64,000 nt of DNA from Lingula anatina (GCF_001039355.2 NW_019775519.1:134740-198739); one strand, 5' to 3'; positions 37,580 through 49,848 are shown, numbered from the stretch's first letter. A program made the numbers and translations. The notes: a model not told the origin generated them from the sequence alone.

Positions 37580-37841
37580 GTCAGACAGGGGCGGATACAG
37601 GATTATGTGATCCGCGGATGCGAAGCCGACCCCCCCCCCCCCCCAACTTGGCGTGGGTTTTGGGCCCGATGAAGGGCCCCGAAAAATTGGTATTTTAGAG
37701 GGAGAAGGGTGCCATTTGGTACGGTTTAGAACTATGATTCAGCTAGTCAAAATTCTAATTTCAAGAGGGGACCAGAAATCGAAGGGGGGGGGGGGGGTCA
37801 GGACAGCCCTGACCCTCCCTCTAAATCCGCCACTGGTCAGA
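37580..37841. mobile_element. Short inverted-repeat element, 250 bp, hAT-like ends
   Basis: The ends CAGGGGCGGAT (from 37586) and ATCCGCCACTG (to 37835) are inverted repeats with one mismatch. GTCAGA is duplicated directly outside (37580-37585 and 37836-37841). Poly-C and poly-G tracts lie inside. The CAG...CTG ends suggest a hAT-type MITE; the 6-bp duplication is shorter than the usual 8 bp, so the family call is tentative. A related copy lies at 45148-45456. Confidence 0.75.
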
Positions 37842-39404
37842 CATGCAATAAAGGAACATGATCTCTTGGAATTTCTCAGTCTACTGGTGACAGCTACTTG
37901 TCAAATAATCTGTGCCGATATAGAAGTCACAAACTTTGATTTTTTATAAATCTGTAAGACCATTCTTTGAGGAAGTAGTTCAACAACAACTTCTCAGTCT
38001 TATCATGCCTCTTGTGATTTGCATAACAATAAGCCGAACAGCGCAGCGCGAACTATCTTCTTGGCTGGTCACTTGGCAGCTGACCACTGTGGGAGAAGGA
38101 CGTGGTACAGATGTGGCGAAGTTGGAGAGCTGAACATTTCATTCGGCGTTAAAACTTGAGGGCTTGAAAAGGTGGATGAAACGTGGATGTGAGGCGGATA
38201 CAGTTACGTCTGATGCGTGTTAATTGATAATGCAGTATGTACGGCTATTGTCATAGTAATTTTCATGCTTCTTCCCTGTTCGAATTCGAGTTTAAAAAGT
38301 TTCTGTTGTAGGCTTGAATTAAATTTCGAAAGGCCGTGAAATGGATTGAAAAGCTTCTTTGTCGGTTATAATTAAGTTCTTTGCACCACCGACAACATTT
38401 CTGTTGTATTGACAAGTTCATATTAGCGGGCAATTACAGCCTTGTATTTTTTGCCAGTTCTGAAATTTCAGTTTTTCTGGGGTAGTGGATAATCTCTAGA
38501 ATCTACACGCTTGCTGTGAATAGACGTATAAATAGTTTGACGAAAGTAATAGTATATCACTTACTGGTGCCCGGATACCGTAACTTCAGTACTATTCGCT
38601 GTACGCAAAGGGCCGCCTGAATAGTTTTGTTCGAAAGTGCTTCATTCGTATTTGTATTTGATGTATTCTTGTTTACCGTCCCAGATGTCTACATTAGAAA
38701 CTGGCATGTGTAATATTACGATTTATCTTGAGAAAAATGTTTTTCATGTTGGCTGTTGAAGGATATAAGTGAGAAAGCACTTTAAAAATAAGAGAATTTG
38801 TGATGTTAGAAAATATACGCGTGATAACCTATTTTTAGGGATTTAAAGTAACATGAGTCTTTTTTTCATATAGTTGAAACAGGCTGTTGTATAATTTGTC
38901 AAATGAAGTTTCCTTTTCATAGAAAAATGAGTTATTGATCCAATTATTAGCCTACTAGACTTAAAAGATTGGCTTTATTTGTACTGCCATTGCCCATATC
39001 TTCTGGGGATTGCTTTTCTTTAAGAACATTTTCCATTTGTGTAGGTCGTTTAAATCCTTGTCTTTGTTTTCAGTATGCTAAAATTAATAAACAACATTCA
39101 TTGAAATTTCTTGTGAAACATCAAAGAATTTTTAGTCTTGAGCACTACATGTACATTACCTTTTTAATTCGATATTTTTCAATTTCCATTCCTGTTAATT
39201 TAATCTTAGCTAGTATTTTGTTACATTGGAATATTGATTAGTATCATTTTAATATCGTTATTGAAACGATTTTTTTACATTTCAGAATTGACTGCGTTGT
39301 CGAGATCCTGTACTTAATTGCATCTGGAGGGATCTCCCCAAGTCTTCTGGAGTGTTTTGGAACTTGACTTGAGCGCAGACTTATGCACACGGACAACGGA
39401 CACA

Positions 39405-39469
<65 letters not shown>

Positions 39470-41072
39470 CGCAATATGGTTATAAGCGTGCGTTTTGTTC
39501 CTGTGATTTTCAAACATTTAAGGCCCACGTGTAAGATTTTAACATATAGAAATGTAGTAGTAAGAGCCATTGGGTTTCATTTTCAAATAAAACGCAGAAA
39601 TCGATCATTTTATCTTTTGAAATTATATAAATTATATAAAGAAATTGATCACATTTGTTTTTAAATTATATCCAGAAATGGATCATTTTATTTTTTAGAT
39701 TACATCCAGAAATGGATCATTGTTGTTTTTAAAATTATACCCAGAAATCGATCTTTTTATATATTTTTAATTATATCCAGTTATCGATCGATCTTGTTTT
39801 TAAAGTTTACCCAGAAGTGGATCAATTTACTCTTTTCAATCATTTGTAAATCTTGTTTTCTGACACTTGTGAATGGCAAACAATTTTTAAAAATATTAAT
39901 GCGCTTCGCTTGATAGTTTTCGGTTTTATTTAAAAAGCACAGAAGTAAAAGTAATATTAAAACGTACTGAATTTTCAGAAGCGGTAATCTAGCGTTTTGA
40001 ATTGTGTATTTTCTTTTTTTAATTTATACAAAAAAATGTGTTTCAGAATTTATTTTTTCCAAAATTTTCAAACGTTGCTTTTTAAAATATTTGTTAATTG
40101 AAATTAACAAATATGGAAATTGAATTAAGTTGGAAATAGAAAATATATACATGCATGTCTCCATGTTGAGATTACGGTTAGAAAGATGGCAATAAGTCTG
40201 GATCTGCCAATTATCATTTCTCCAATTCTCCTCCCATACTTTATACCGCACTATATGTATACACTAGATTTTTAGCTATTGGTTTCTGTAAGTAAAAAAG
40301 TATGCATAGGAATGAAATTAAAGTACCAAGACGTATTAAATTCCAACGCTATCTGAAACCACGATTTTCACATGTCAAAAATCCATTCTTTTTCTTTTAT
40401 TTCTATCTTTCATTTTGCTGCGCAAATCCTTATCTTCCTCAATTTCTTTAACACCAGCTGGCGCCTGGTGTAACAACACAATATTGCATTATATATTATA
40501 TTTAATTCTCACTGTACATGTGTCACTACGCTGAATATCAGACCGAAAACTGTGATAAAAGGAAGTAAAATACTTTACAAAATTGTCCATTATTCCATTC
40601 GTGTTTAGAATGTAAAATTTTCAACGATTTCCGCATAATTTAAAGCAGAGCACATTATTTAAATATAATCATTTTAAATGTATTTTTAGTAGTTTCAGTG
40701 CAATTTTACATTCTTTATTAAATGTAATTTTTTCTGGGCAAAACCAGCCTAAAGTTTGCTTGTAAAAACTTTATTGCTCATACAACTGCACCAAGAAAAA
40801 TGCTATTTTAGTAATATGTACTCAATTATGTTTCCTTATACTACAAATTGACATATAAGTTTGATTTGGACAGTCCTGCATAAAACATGTTCATTACTAT
40901 ATGTACAAATTACTGGATATCGTTCAGCATTATTTTCTGTCGTTAAAGTTGCCTTATGTAATAAAAAACTCATTCAAAAATGTACGTTTGTTTGTTTGGA
41001 ATAAATGATTGCGTTCAGTTTGTTGTGGTACTTTTTCAATTTAAAGGGAGACAGAAACATTAATTTAGAAGT
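37842..41072. other. Intergenic, nothing recognised
   Basis: AT-rich and non-coding. It contains a compound CT/CA microsatellite at 39407-39463 and a run of diverged ATCCAGAAATGGATCA-like repeats between about 39665 and 39830, spaced about 55 nt apart. No gene is supported. Confidence 0.4.
39407..39463. repeat. Compound (CT)n(CA)n microsatellite
   Basis: A CT tract followed directly by a CA tract. It underlies apparent ORFs in this stretch on both strands. Confidence 0.95.
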
Positions 41073-41650
41073 CACATGTTGAGGCGAGTCCATTCCAAAT
41101 TAAGGGGTGACAGGTGGGGCGAGTCCATTCCAAATTAAGGGGTGACAGGTTGGGCGAGTCCATTCCAAATTAAGGGGTGACAGGTGGGGCGAGTCCATTC
41201 CAGATTCAAGGGGTGATAGGTGGGGCGAGTCCATTTAAGATTCGAGGGGTGACAGGTGGGGCGAGTTCATTCCAAATTCGAGGGGTGACAGGTGGGGCAA
41301 GTCCATTTCATTCAAGGGATGATAGGTGGGGCGAGTCCATTCCATTTAAGGGGTGACAGGTGGGGCGAGTTTAATTCATTTAAGGGGTGACAGGTGGGGC
41401 GAGTCCATTCCATTTAAGGGGTGACAGGTGGGGCGAGTTTATTTCATTTAAGGGGTGACAGGTGGGGCGAATCCATTTTAGATTCGAGGGGTGACAGGTC
41501 GGGTGAGTCCATTCCAAATTTGAGGGGTGACAGGTGGGAAAATTCCATTCTATTTTTAGGGGTGACAGGTGGGGCGAGTCCCATTTCATTTAAGGGGTGA
41601 TAGGTGGGGCGAATACATTCCAGATTCGAGGGGTGACAGGTGGGGCATGT
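41073..41650. repeat. Minisatellite, 16 units of about 33-38 bp
   Basis: Tandem units share the core AAGGGGTGACAGGTGGGGCG followed by AGTCCATTCC and a variable AT-rich spacer (AAATT, AGATTCGAG or ATTTA). I count 16 occurrences of the GGGTGA(C/T)AGGT core. Higher-order alternation of spacer types is visible in the middle. Pro-rich minus-strand ORFs here (HLSPL, TCHPSN repeats) are by-products of the repeat. Confidence 0.95.
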
Positions 41651-42530
41651 CAAAGAAATGGAAACGAGCATGCAAACAAAAAATAATGGAATCTACAATA
41701 TAAGTGCAGGATAACACACCAAAGGGAACATGATTAAAATGAAAAACGATAATGTCACAAAGTTTTTAATAGAAGGCTGTATTAATTTTGATAGGCAGAG
41801 AAAGTAAATAATTGCATCTTAAAATCGGTTACTCCACAATTTCAGAAAAGTTGTACATTTTTTACTGCACATTTTCAACTGTGTGACATTTCATATTGAT
41901 CAAAAATTGCATGAAGGAATCCGGCAATTTTTCATATATAGGCCAAGCTTTTTGCAGAGAATAGGAGTAGAAAAATGTCCAATCTTTTATGGTCAGGATT
42001 TTATGGTCGATTGCCATTTGCTTGGTGAAAGGTTTCTCTTGAAGTATATAAATCAATTTGCGGTAGCAGACACCAGTACCCGTCAAAATGGTATGGTACC
42101 ACATTTAATTATATGAAGGGGGACAGAACAAATTTTTTCCAAAGGATCCAAAATCTCTTGCTATAATTTAAATATAGAATTCTTAAAAATGCTCAAAAAG
42201 CGAGATTGTTTAAAAATCAAATTTTATAAATGCGAAAATCTTATAATATATATTATTTATGNTTATCTTAGAGATTGAATTTCTAAAGTGCCGACAGATA
42301 TTTAGATTTAAATGGGTTTAAAGCATATGTGCCCAGTATTTAGAAATTCATAAAATTTGAACATTTAGAATGTCTTAACTTGCTAAATGGATAATGAGAC
42401 AATGTTTGCAAACATAAATGTAGTATATTGAATTTGACACGGTTATCACATCTATATAATCCTTCTCGCCCGCCCTTACCATTACTACTGTCTTTATAAA
42501 TGAAAACCAAAACATGAAATAACAAAAGTA
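41651..42530. other. Intergenic, nothing recognised
   Basis: AT-rich sequence between the minisatellite and the predicted polyadenylation signal of the minus-strand gene. Overlapping ORFs at 41862-42116 lie on opposite strands and show no coding signature. It contains one ambiguous base at 42262. Confidence 0.4.
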
Positions 42531-42536
42531 TTTATT
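42531..42536 (-). other. Polyadenylation signal AATAAA
   Basis: Plus-strand tttatt, downstream of the TAG at 42597-42599 of the minus-strand gene. Together with a strong polypyrimidine-cag acceptor at 42648-42650 it argues that this is a genuine last exon. Confidence 0.45.
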
Positions 42537-42596
42537 CAGTTTTTATATAATAAATGTATAATAATTGGTCGTAGGGTTCCTGAGGTGCACCGAAGT

Positions 42597-45110
42597 CTAT
42601 GTTGCGTGAAGGCGCATGGTGTGCTGTAACTCGGTGGGGTTAAGCGTCTGAAAAGAGAAAATAATGTTTACAGTTTTTGAATAAATGGCAAGTGCATATA
42701 CATGTAATTTTACAGAGGAAAGGGAAATTATAATTGTAATGGCGTGAATGCTTTTTTGGCTTGTCCGAAGTTAAATTTCAGCTAATGCCCCCCCCCCCCC
42801 CAAAAAAAAAAAAAAAAAAAAAGGCTGATTTGGGATAAGTTGTAAATAATGAAACTATTTAAATTATCTTGATAATATAAGAAATATTATATGCATGAAC
42901 TCCTTCCATTGCTTAGGGTTTTAAGCATGGTCGCTAAGATGTTGCGTACCATCGAGCGTAATCACTCATTCTCAATATATAGAGCCATTTAACATTTTTT
43001 ATTTTATAAAAAGGAAGCGAACGGAAAAATTGTTTGTCCAAGTGGAACTTTACTTATATCAGTCTATCAACTTAAAAAATTAAAGATACAATTACTACAT
43101 TATCTCTTCTCGATCAAAAAAAAAAAAAAAAACGAACTAAATTTTAAAACCTTCGTTACTGAGCACCATCTCAGACTCTCCAATCGATCTAGTTTAGAAA
43201 AGCTGCAATTTGTCAGGAAGTGAGTATGATGTCTAACGCCCCAGACAATGTCAAGAAAGTTTATTTTAAATGGCTAAAAATAGCTTGCGTCTACTTTTGC
43301 GGTATGCCAGGTTTTTTAAAATAGAAAAAAACGTCGTCTTTTTGGCACAGGCCATCATTTTCAGTTGTTTTGTTTTTGTAATATTTTAATCATTTTAATT
43401 TTATTAAAATAAAATCTTCAATTCAGTGACATCCATGATTAGCTAGTCGTAATGGTGACTGGACAAAGATAAATGTGTTACACGAACACTATAACACTGC
43501 ATTCTCTAGAAAGTAATCAGGCATTGTGAAAAAATATACTCGAGGTTGAGGACAAATTTTGTCAGTAAAATAAACGTACATTTTGTAATACCCCTTTTGG
43601 GCCAGTCTTATGTAAGTATTAATAACGTGCAAATATTATCCAAAAGGGTTGTTATTTTTAAAACTTTCGTTACTAAAACAGCTGAAACCTTCGAGATTTA
43701 GAAAATAATAGAATTTGCAAATATATGTCAACTTCTTTTCACTTTTCTGTTTTCTTCAAATGGACCTATATATTGAGAATGAATGTATAATATCTATAAT
43801 TGCTTTGAATCACGCATTTTAGATGCAACGCTTTATTGTACAGCCGCGTATTGGAGATAATTTTTACTTTTCTCGGAGAAGGACATGCACAAAATATCTT
43901 ATTAGCAAATTGACTTGGAATAACATATCAAATCTATTAATATGATTTGGATGTAAGTAAATCAAGTTATCACACAGTGACAGCACAGTGACCAGCATAA
44001 TCATATAAATTTGCCTGTGTTCTTTGTGGTTATGCTTACATTTACATAAAAAGCATTTTGAATCAAGTCACGAATGGTCTTTTCACTATTCATACTTTCT
44101 TACAGAACTATAAAAAAGAGTCAAGATTTTCTCCTGTACCTGTAAAGTCCCAAACAAACATTTTCTAATTCTTCGAGTGACATGCAAGTAACGATGGGCA
44201 TGACAGTGAAAAAAAAATTAAGAATTACGTTAAAGATGTTTGACGTAATTTTTCTATTCATCTGTGCCTTTAGTTTTTTCATAACGAAGATTATCGAAGA
44301 AGTAGTGATACTTACAAAACATGTATTTTGCTTCCACGTCTTATAAAAGCTCGACCTTCCGACTGCACCACACATTCTGTTGCTCTACTGTGTCATACTG
44401 TGTCCAACTGTGAAGTGAGTATCCTGAAGGACTGCTCGCACTTCGGTGAGCAACACATTGTTATGCAAATTACAACAAGCACGGCTCATTTTAGACGAGG
44501 GGTTGTGACTGAACTGTTCACAAATGTTCAGGGTCAAAATACATGAAGATATGACTAATGTCCACCTCTTGTTGTAATACATTGCTTTATTCTAACAAAT
44601 AACACAACCGTCTTCCATCAGGCGGTTTCATGGATGTCTCCACGACACTCAACAACAGGGGAAGAGGGTGGGTGTTGACAATTCTCGTCCCAGGGGCGGG
44701 TCCCAGATTGTTTGAAGTGTGTGTGTGTGTGTGTGTGTGGGGGGGGGGGTTACCACCATTAGAATTACCTTGCTTTGGTGCTCCCAGTTTCTTCATTCAA
44801 TGAAGACGACTGCTGTGCCAAGTTCTTGGCATCGGATGCAAACTGGTACACGATGAGCAAACAGTCTCGGCATAGCTGTACAATTCTCCTGCAACAGTTC
44901 ATCTCTGTGCTGCTGATGCTGTCACTGCTTTTGCTGAAGATTGTCTCCCAGGAATTCCTATTGGGACAAAATGAGGGTTCTTATTACAAGTTATGATAAT
45001 TTACCAAAAAATTCCTGCTGAGTCTTTATCACCTGTACCTTTTGCAGATTGGTGTATTTTTTTTGTCCTCACATTTTTGATCACAGTTAAAAATGTCTTA
45101 TCTTTTAGTC
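42597..45110 (-). CDS. Unrecognised multi-exon gene, 3' part
   Basis: Five phase-compatible exons run 45005-45110, 44769-44957, 44316-44384, 44140-44170 and 42597-42647. They join into one open frame of about 150 residues ending ...LNPTELQHTMRLHAT and TAG, with AATAAA 61 nt downstream. The best exon (44769-44957) is open over 62 codons between a caatag acceptor and an AAG|GTAATT donor; it encodes a Cys-containing, probably helical segment (EMNCCRRIVQLCRDCLLIVY). The split Trp codon TG|G joins it to 45005-45110. I do not recognise the family. Weak points are the poor acceptors of the 44316 and 44140 exons. An alternative acceptor after ctcacttcacag would end the protein with TAA near 44340. 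The gene's start is not found; a 44-nt candidate exon lies at 45627-45670. Confidence 0.42.
42648..44139 (-). other. Last intron of the unrecognised minus-strand gene
   Basis: AT-rich, with a C/A homopolymer run near 42788-42823 and a poly-A run near 43117-43132. No further exon was seen. Confidence 0.35.
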
Positions 45111-45147
45111 CTAGAAATAAATTATCAAGCCCTATTGATCAGTTTTN

Positions 45148-45456
45148 CCCTTGGCGTGGGGTTCGGGGCCCGTTGGTATTTTAGAGGGCAAACGGAGCCA
45201 TTTAGTACTGTTTAGAACTACAACATTGGTCAAAAAGGTGTCCCAGCCCCATTTCCCTGTATTTTTATTTACAAATGATCACCTCACAGGCGTAAATTGT
45301 TATGAACAGTGGTTTTTATTCCAGATACCACTACCATTTTGTTCAGTGTTGTATGATTCAACTAGTCAAAATTCTGATTTCAAGAGGAGACCGTTGGTGT
45401 ATTTTTTTTCAGAAATCGAAGGGGGTGGGGTCAGGGGTCCCCTAAGTCCGCCACTG
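45148..45456. mobile_element. Longer diverged copy of the GGCGGAT...ATCCGCCACTG element
   Basis: Shares with 37586-37835 the blocks around CTTGGCGTGGG, GGTATTTTAGAGGG, GTTTAGAACTA, TAGTCAAAATTCT, AATTTCAAGAGG-like sequence, AAATCGAAGGGGG and the end GTCCGCCACTG. It carries about 120 bp of extra internal sequence (about 45225-45350), so the copy at 37.6 kb may be an internal-deletion derivative. The left end is obscured by an ambiguous base at 45147. It lies in an intron of, or just upstream of, the minus-strand gene. Confidence 0.65.
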
Positions 45457-47749
45457 TTTGTCCCTCCAATTTGCCTAAATTTGACAATTACACATGTTAC
45501 AGTTGCTTTTTTTTCAGTAATCGATGTCTCTATTGGAATTTTTTCACAATCCCATGAAGTGTATCTCTTATAGTATAGTTTAACGTATCGGTTGATGTTG
45601 GTTAATGTTGAAATTATATCACATACGGCTAGTGACAATTTTTTGCAAAACATAGTAAAATGTGTTTTTCCTTCAAGTAATAGCATTTTACGTCGTATTA
45701 AATGTAGGAAAAGTCATATCCTGAAAAAATTCCACAGCACCTAATGGTTAAATAAAACAAAAACAATGGCAGATACATAAAATTTTAAAAGGGTGTCACA
45801 TTTTCAAATTCTTTGTGACTTAAAAAATTGTGTGATATCAGAGTCTCTCATTTTTTTTCCTGCCGTGGCGCGGGGTGAGACAGCTACTAGATCTGCCGTT
45901 GTTTTTGTTAAAATGAAATCAGAAGACCTTATTGTCATTTCACCTGAAAAAATATTTAATATTATAACAAGATCAAACATTAGTCAAGTAGTTTATTAAA
46001 AAGTTTATTCATCAAATCAGACTTGAGCCACTCTTAATGCAGATACCAATATATTTGTTTTACGTATCTGAATATTCAAAACCAGTGATGTTTGAAAATA
46101 TGAGAATACATCAGCAGTTTATTCTGCTCCAAATAAAGACATTTTTAATTTTATGCAAAATGGCTTAGCGTTTTCTTTGGCTTGGCGAAACTCTTAGGCT
46201 GGGGTACTTGGAACGTATTAAATTCTTCTTCAAAGGGGCTCTTAAAATTCCCTCAAGTTACTACAAAATAAAAATCTACCAGACGAGGGTGGGTAGGAAC
46301 ACTAAGGAGAGTGGATAACATGCGTTATTCAAAGTCAGCAGGGCAAGGGTTCGTTTCCTGGCGCTTCTGGGTCCAAGCGAATTACCTTTTGCAAAATAAA
46401 ATCAAAACGAAAAATTCTATGTCCGACAAGAAGGTTCTGCGACCGTTGTAATGCAAGTGGAGTCAGGGGCTCAGTATATAGGACGGCAGAATAGGAAGCA
46501 GGAGGTGAAGGGTTCGCAGTAATCTAGGAAATGTGAAATTACTTTTGAAAGTTTTGAACGAAGTAAAGCTTTTGTACGTTTATTATTGTCAAAATTAATT
46601 ATTTACAGCATTAATATTTATACAAAAAATCATGGTAATATAACATTATGTGCTCTTAATTTACATAAGTTAAAATTAAACAGAGAAAAGACAGTATATA
46701 TCTGTAAAAAAAAACACGTCGAAATATTTATGGATTTTGAACATTGTTACTAAAAACGGAATCCTTTTATTTTTGAAAACAAAAATTTCAAGGTCGTGAC
46801 ATTTGAAAGACTGACAAGAACTGATTATAGACAAAAAGGATTTTTTCACAATCTGTACTTGGCAACTTTTTTTCGAAGTTGACATTAGTGTCTGGTCTTC
46901 ATTGAATTATATATAAAAAAACATTTCCGTCCAAATTCAGCGGTTGTAACAATTTTAAAAATGCAAATTATCTACTGTAAGCGTCATTCATGCACAAACG
47001 CACGCGCGCATACAAATGCACACGCTTCCTATGTCGTCTTGTTGATATTTGCAAACCAAATCGAACAGTAACCAAATTTTCTTCATGCTTGTAAGATTTC
47101 TGGTTGTTTGCCAACCGATTTTTTAAAATTCTGTTTACTTTGCACTAAATCCGAAAATAGGTATCATATAGCCGTAACTGTGGATGAAAATTTACATTTG
47201 CAAAGCAAGGGAATCCGAAGCGACATTAAAACATAGACGGTTTACAAGATTATCCAAGTCTTAGCCAAATTCAGAAAAGTATACAAACAAAACTTTAAAA
47301 AATATTGTAAAAATTAGTGTACTTCACATAAAATTTACTCTGGTTCTGGGTTTTCAGTGATGACACCATGCACAAAAAACATGGGGAAGCAGGACTGATA
47401 TCTGACCAATCCTGTCTTGCTCCCGATAAAATTAAAATGCACAAGAATACAGAACAACTTTAATAAGAGCGCTCCTCTAGCACATTTTGGGCATGTTTTT
47501 CACTTTAAAAAATGCAAACTAAACGAAATATAAGGTTTACATACACTTTGGTATAATATTGAATTAGCCATTTAGAGGAACAGAATAGTTTGAAATAACA
47601 TTTTAGATGGCAATTCCGTATAATCCTTAAATAACTGACCAAACAGAATGAATTTTAGTGTAACACATAAAAAGTAATAAATCCTATAATCTAATTTTAA
47701 AAATTCTATAGATTTTGTTAGAGAAATATTAATTTTTAAGTTTTCATTA

Positions 47750-47797
<48 letters not shown>

Positions 47798-48608
47798 GCA
47801 AAACTGACAAAAGCTGACGACCTAAAAATTCATCGAATCCTTTCAAAATACTCATTACCTCCCGAAAATTGGGCATTGCGATAGCTCAAGTGATTTTGAA
47901 AATTTTAATGGACAAACGACATCTTAATGAAGCCCATTTTCCGTTTTTGCTTTTTGACACTTCTGTTTTTTAATTTAAGTCCTAAAAGGCATATAAATGA
48001 TCCCAATCCTGGGAATTTTTTGTAGCCAAATATTGGAACAGTTTTCTTGGCATATACGCAACAAAGGCCTCCATTCTACTACTGCAATATCAAATTAATT
48101 TTTATTTTGGATGGCAATCTTTACCCCACCCCATGGTCTAACTTTGTTTCAGAAAACGATATTTGATCCCGCCCAGCATTGAAAATACCGAGAACCAGAG
48201 GAAGTTTATTCACAGTCACAGTGCCATATTCATAATTGTTAAAAGATTTTTACAGTACATGAGGACAATTCTGCAGAAACGTGGGTAGGCCTACATTTGC
48301 CCGTTACATAATGTTGGGATTTCTCAGGCTTTACAGGTTTTATTTACAGCATCTTTTGTAGATCTACATCTCTTCCTCTTTTTCGACTGACCACACGGTA
48401 AAATGTAATTTAAAGTTTCCTGTATGCATTTTACGTAATGCGGGTGCGATGTCTTTCCTTTCTAGAAGTCAACACCATTTAAAATAAATAAGAGTACAAC
48501 TTCAAGTTGACAGCGAGGAGCCAAGTTGCAGATTTTCCCACACATATTTTCAGTGACAATTAACAAAAATTTCTCTTCTTGGAAATCAATATATGATAAT
48601 TTTAAAAC
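45457..48608. other. Intergenic region, no firm gene
   Basis: AT-rich. It holds a 45-nt poly-T (47752-47796), possibly the tail of a minus-strand retrocopy, and GGTTCG-containing tRNA-like fragments near 46300-46530. A minus-strand ORF ending with TAA at 46151 has AATAAA about 40 nt further on but no good acceptor. Some of these may be remnants of the 5' part of the minus-strand gene. Confidence 0.35.
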
Positions 48609-49264
48609 AATCACTATCATTTTTATACAGACATTATTTCTGTTAAATGAAAACTCTAAGTTTAACGATTCAGGTTCGGAAAGGGACGGGTATCAACCCA
48701 AAAGTATACATAAATTACCCTCATAACACCATGATCAGATAGAGTACTGTATTACTATTTAGTAACATACAATTACAAAAAGAAGCAAACCAGCATCATA
48801 CAGGACGGACGCTTAGTATGGAATTAATTTCTATGAGAAGTTTCAAAAATACAAAGTTATTTTATTCGACTTTTAATTTGATATACATTTTGGGGCAGAA
48901 TGTTCCAACCAAAAGCAAACAAAACATTCCGCACTAAATGTCGTCCCTGCAAAAGAGCAGACAAACGTCGGCATAGGAGGCAATCTTGGCATGGATGTGG
49001 TGGGGCTGTAGGCCTATATGTGTCGAACGCAAAACGTATCTCTGAGTAGGACGCTTCTGGTACCTTCGTAAACCGTACTTAGAGTCACTGGAATTAAAGG
49101 GATAAATTCACATTCATGAAACAAAGATGTCTAAAGATCTGATAAAGCAGATCATATGCTCAATACAGCAATTCGTGTCAGTATCCTTTGCGTTATAATT
49201 AACAAAGCGCAATTAAGCTTTCAAATTAAACAAATATATATATTCATATCCTCATGGAAAGCTA

Positions 49265-49602
49265 ATGGTATCAGAAACTAAAGGGTGTCCAAAAAGCTCA
49301 GAGGGAAAGCCAATAGAAAGTATCCTTCGCGTCAGTTACCAGTGGATGTCCCCATGGTTTATGTGCCTAGAGTGCACCATTTCAAGAAAATACCGTCAAT
49401 GCAAAACTAAGAAATGCTACCATATATTTACTATCATCTGTACGGAACTTACGCGATACAGCTGCCGGTTTCAGTGCCATCTGTTCGGCTTACATGTGGC
49501 AGTAGCAGTAAAATGGCATGGGACACCCTTCTTCCCCATCTTGTATCGACCTTGATCCTAACTGAGCACCTGTCACTAAGAACGCTCAGCCGATTTACAT
49601 AA
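49265..49602 (+). other. Conserved duplicated block upstream of LRR-TIR gene A, with ORF
   Basis: A 96-codon ORF (Cys-rich, CLECTISRKYRQCKTKKC) is conserved at high identity in unit B (59394-59603, 69 codons). There, Trp TGG of the AGTTACCAGTGG context is TAG. The frame downstream of that point is preserved without indels in both. I recognise no family, and it could equally be a non-coding element or transposon fossil. It lies about 1.0 kb upstream of gene A and 2.2 kb upstream of gene B. Confidence 0.3.
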
Positions 49603-49799
49603 TGATGAAGAGGTCACCTACTTTCGCTTCGGTTTGAATTATATTCTGGTTTATGAGAAGGCACAATAAGTCTACATCTCGAAAAAAGGAAAAAGGATTA
49701 GGGGTTGATGAAGTCATAATGACACACACACACAACAAAAATTAATAAATTAAATTAAAAACGCATTTCAAAGTCAACATACTTGATATTACGTGACTG

Positions 49800-49802
<3 letters not shown>

Positions 49803-49848
<46 letters not shown>
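49803..49848. repeat. (AT)n microsatellite in unit A
   Basis: Pure AT tract. The orthologous position in unit B (about 60054-60061) has only a short ATATAA, so the expansion is unit-specific. Confidence 0.95.

Noticed and set aside
41380-41671. Pro/His/Ser repeat proteins on the minus strand
   Set aside because: Entirely produced by the minisatellite; the frame changes with unit length.
44587-44796. His/Thr repeat ORF on the minus strand
   Set aside because: Runs from a genuine exon end through its donor into a (GT)n microsatellite; the intronic part is artefact.
46151-46252. Minus-strand ORF ending PKKTLSHFA with stop and nearby AATAAA
   Set aside because: Looks like a last exon, but an in-frame TGA lies just upstream and the only acceptor would be the disfavoured gag; not enough to call.
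47980-48090. Minus-strand ORF containing MEAFVAYMPRKLFQYL after a ttgatattgcag acceptor
   Set aside because: Plausible acceptor, but stop codons follow in all frames with no donor and no partner exon.
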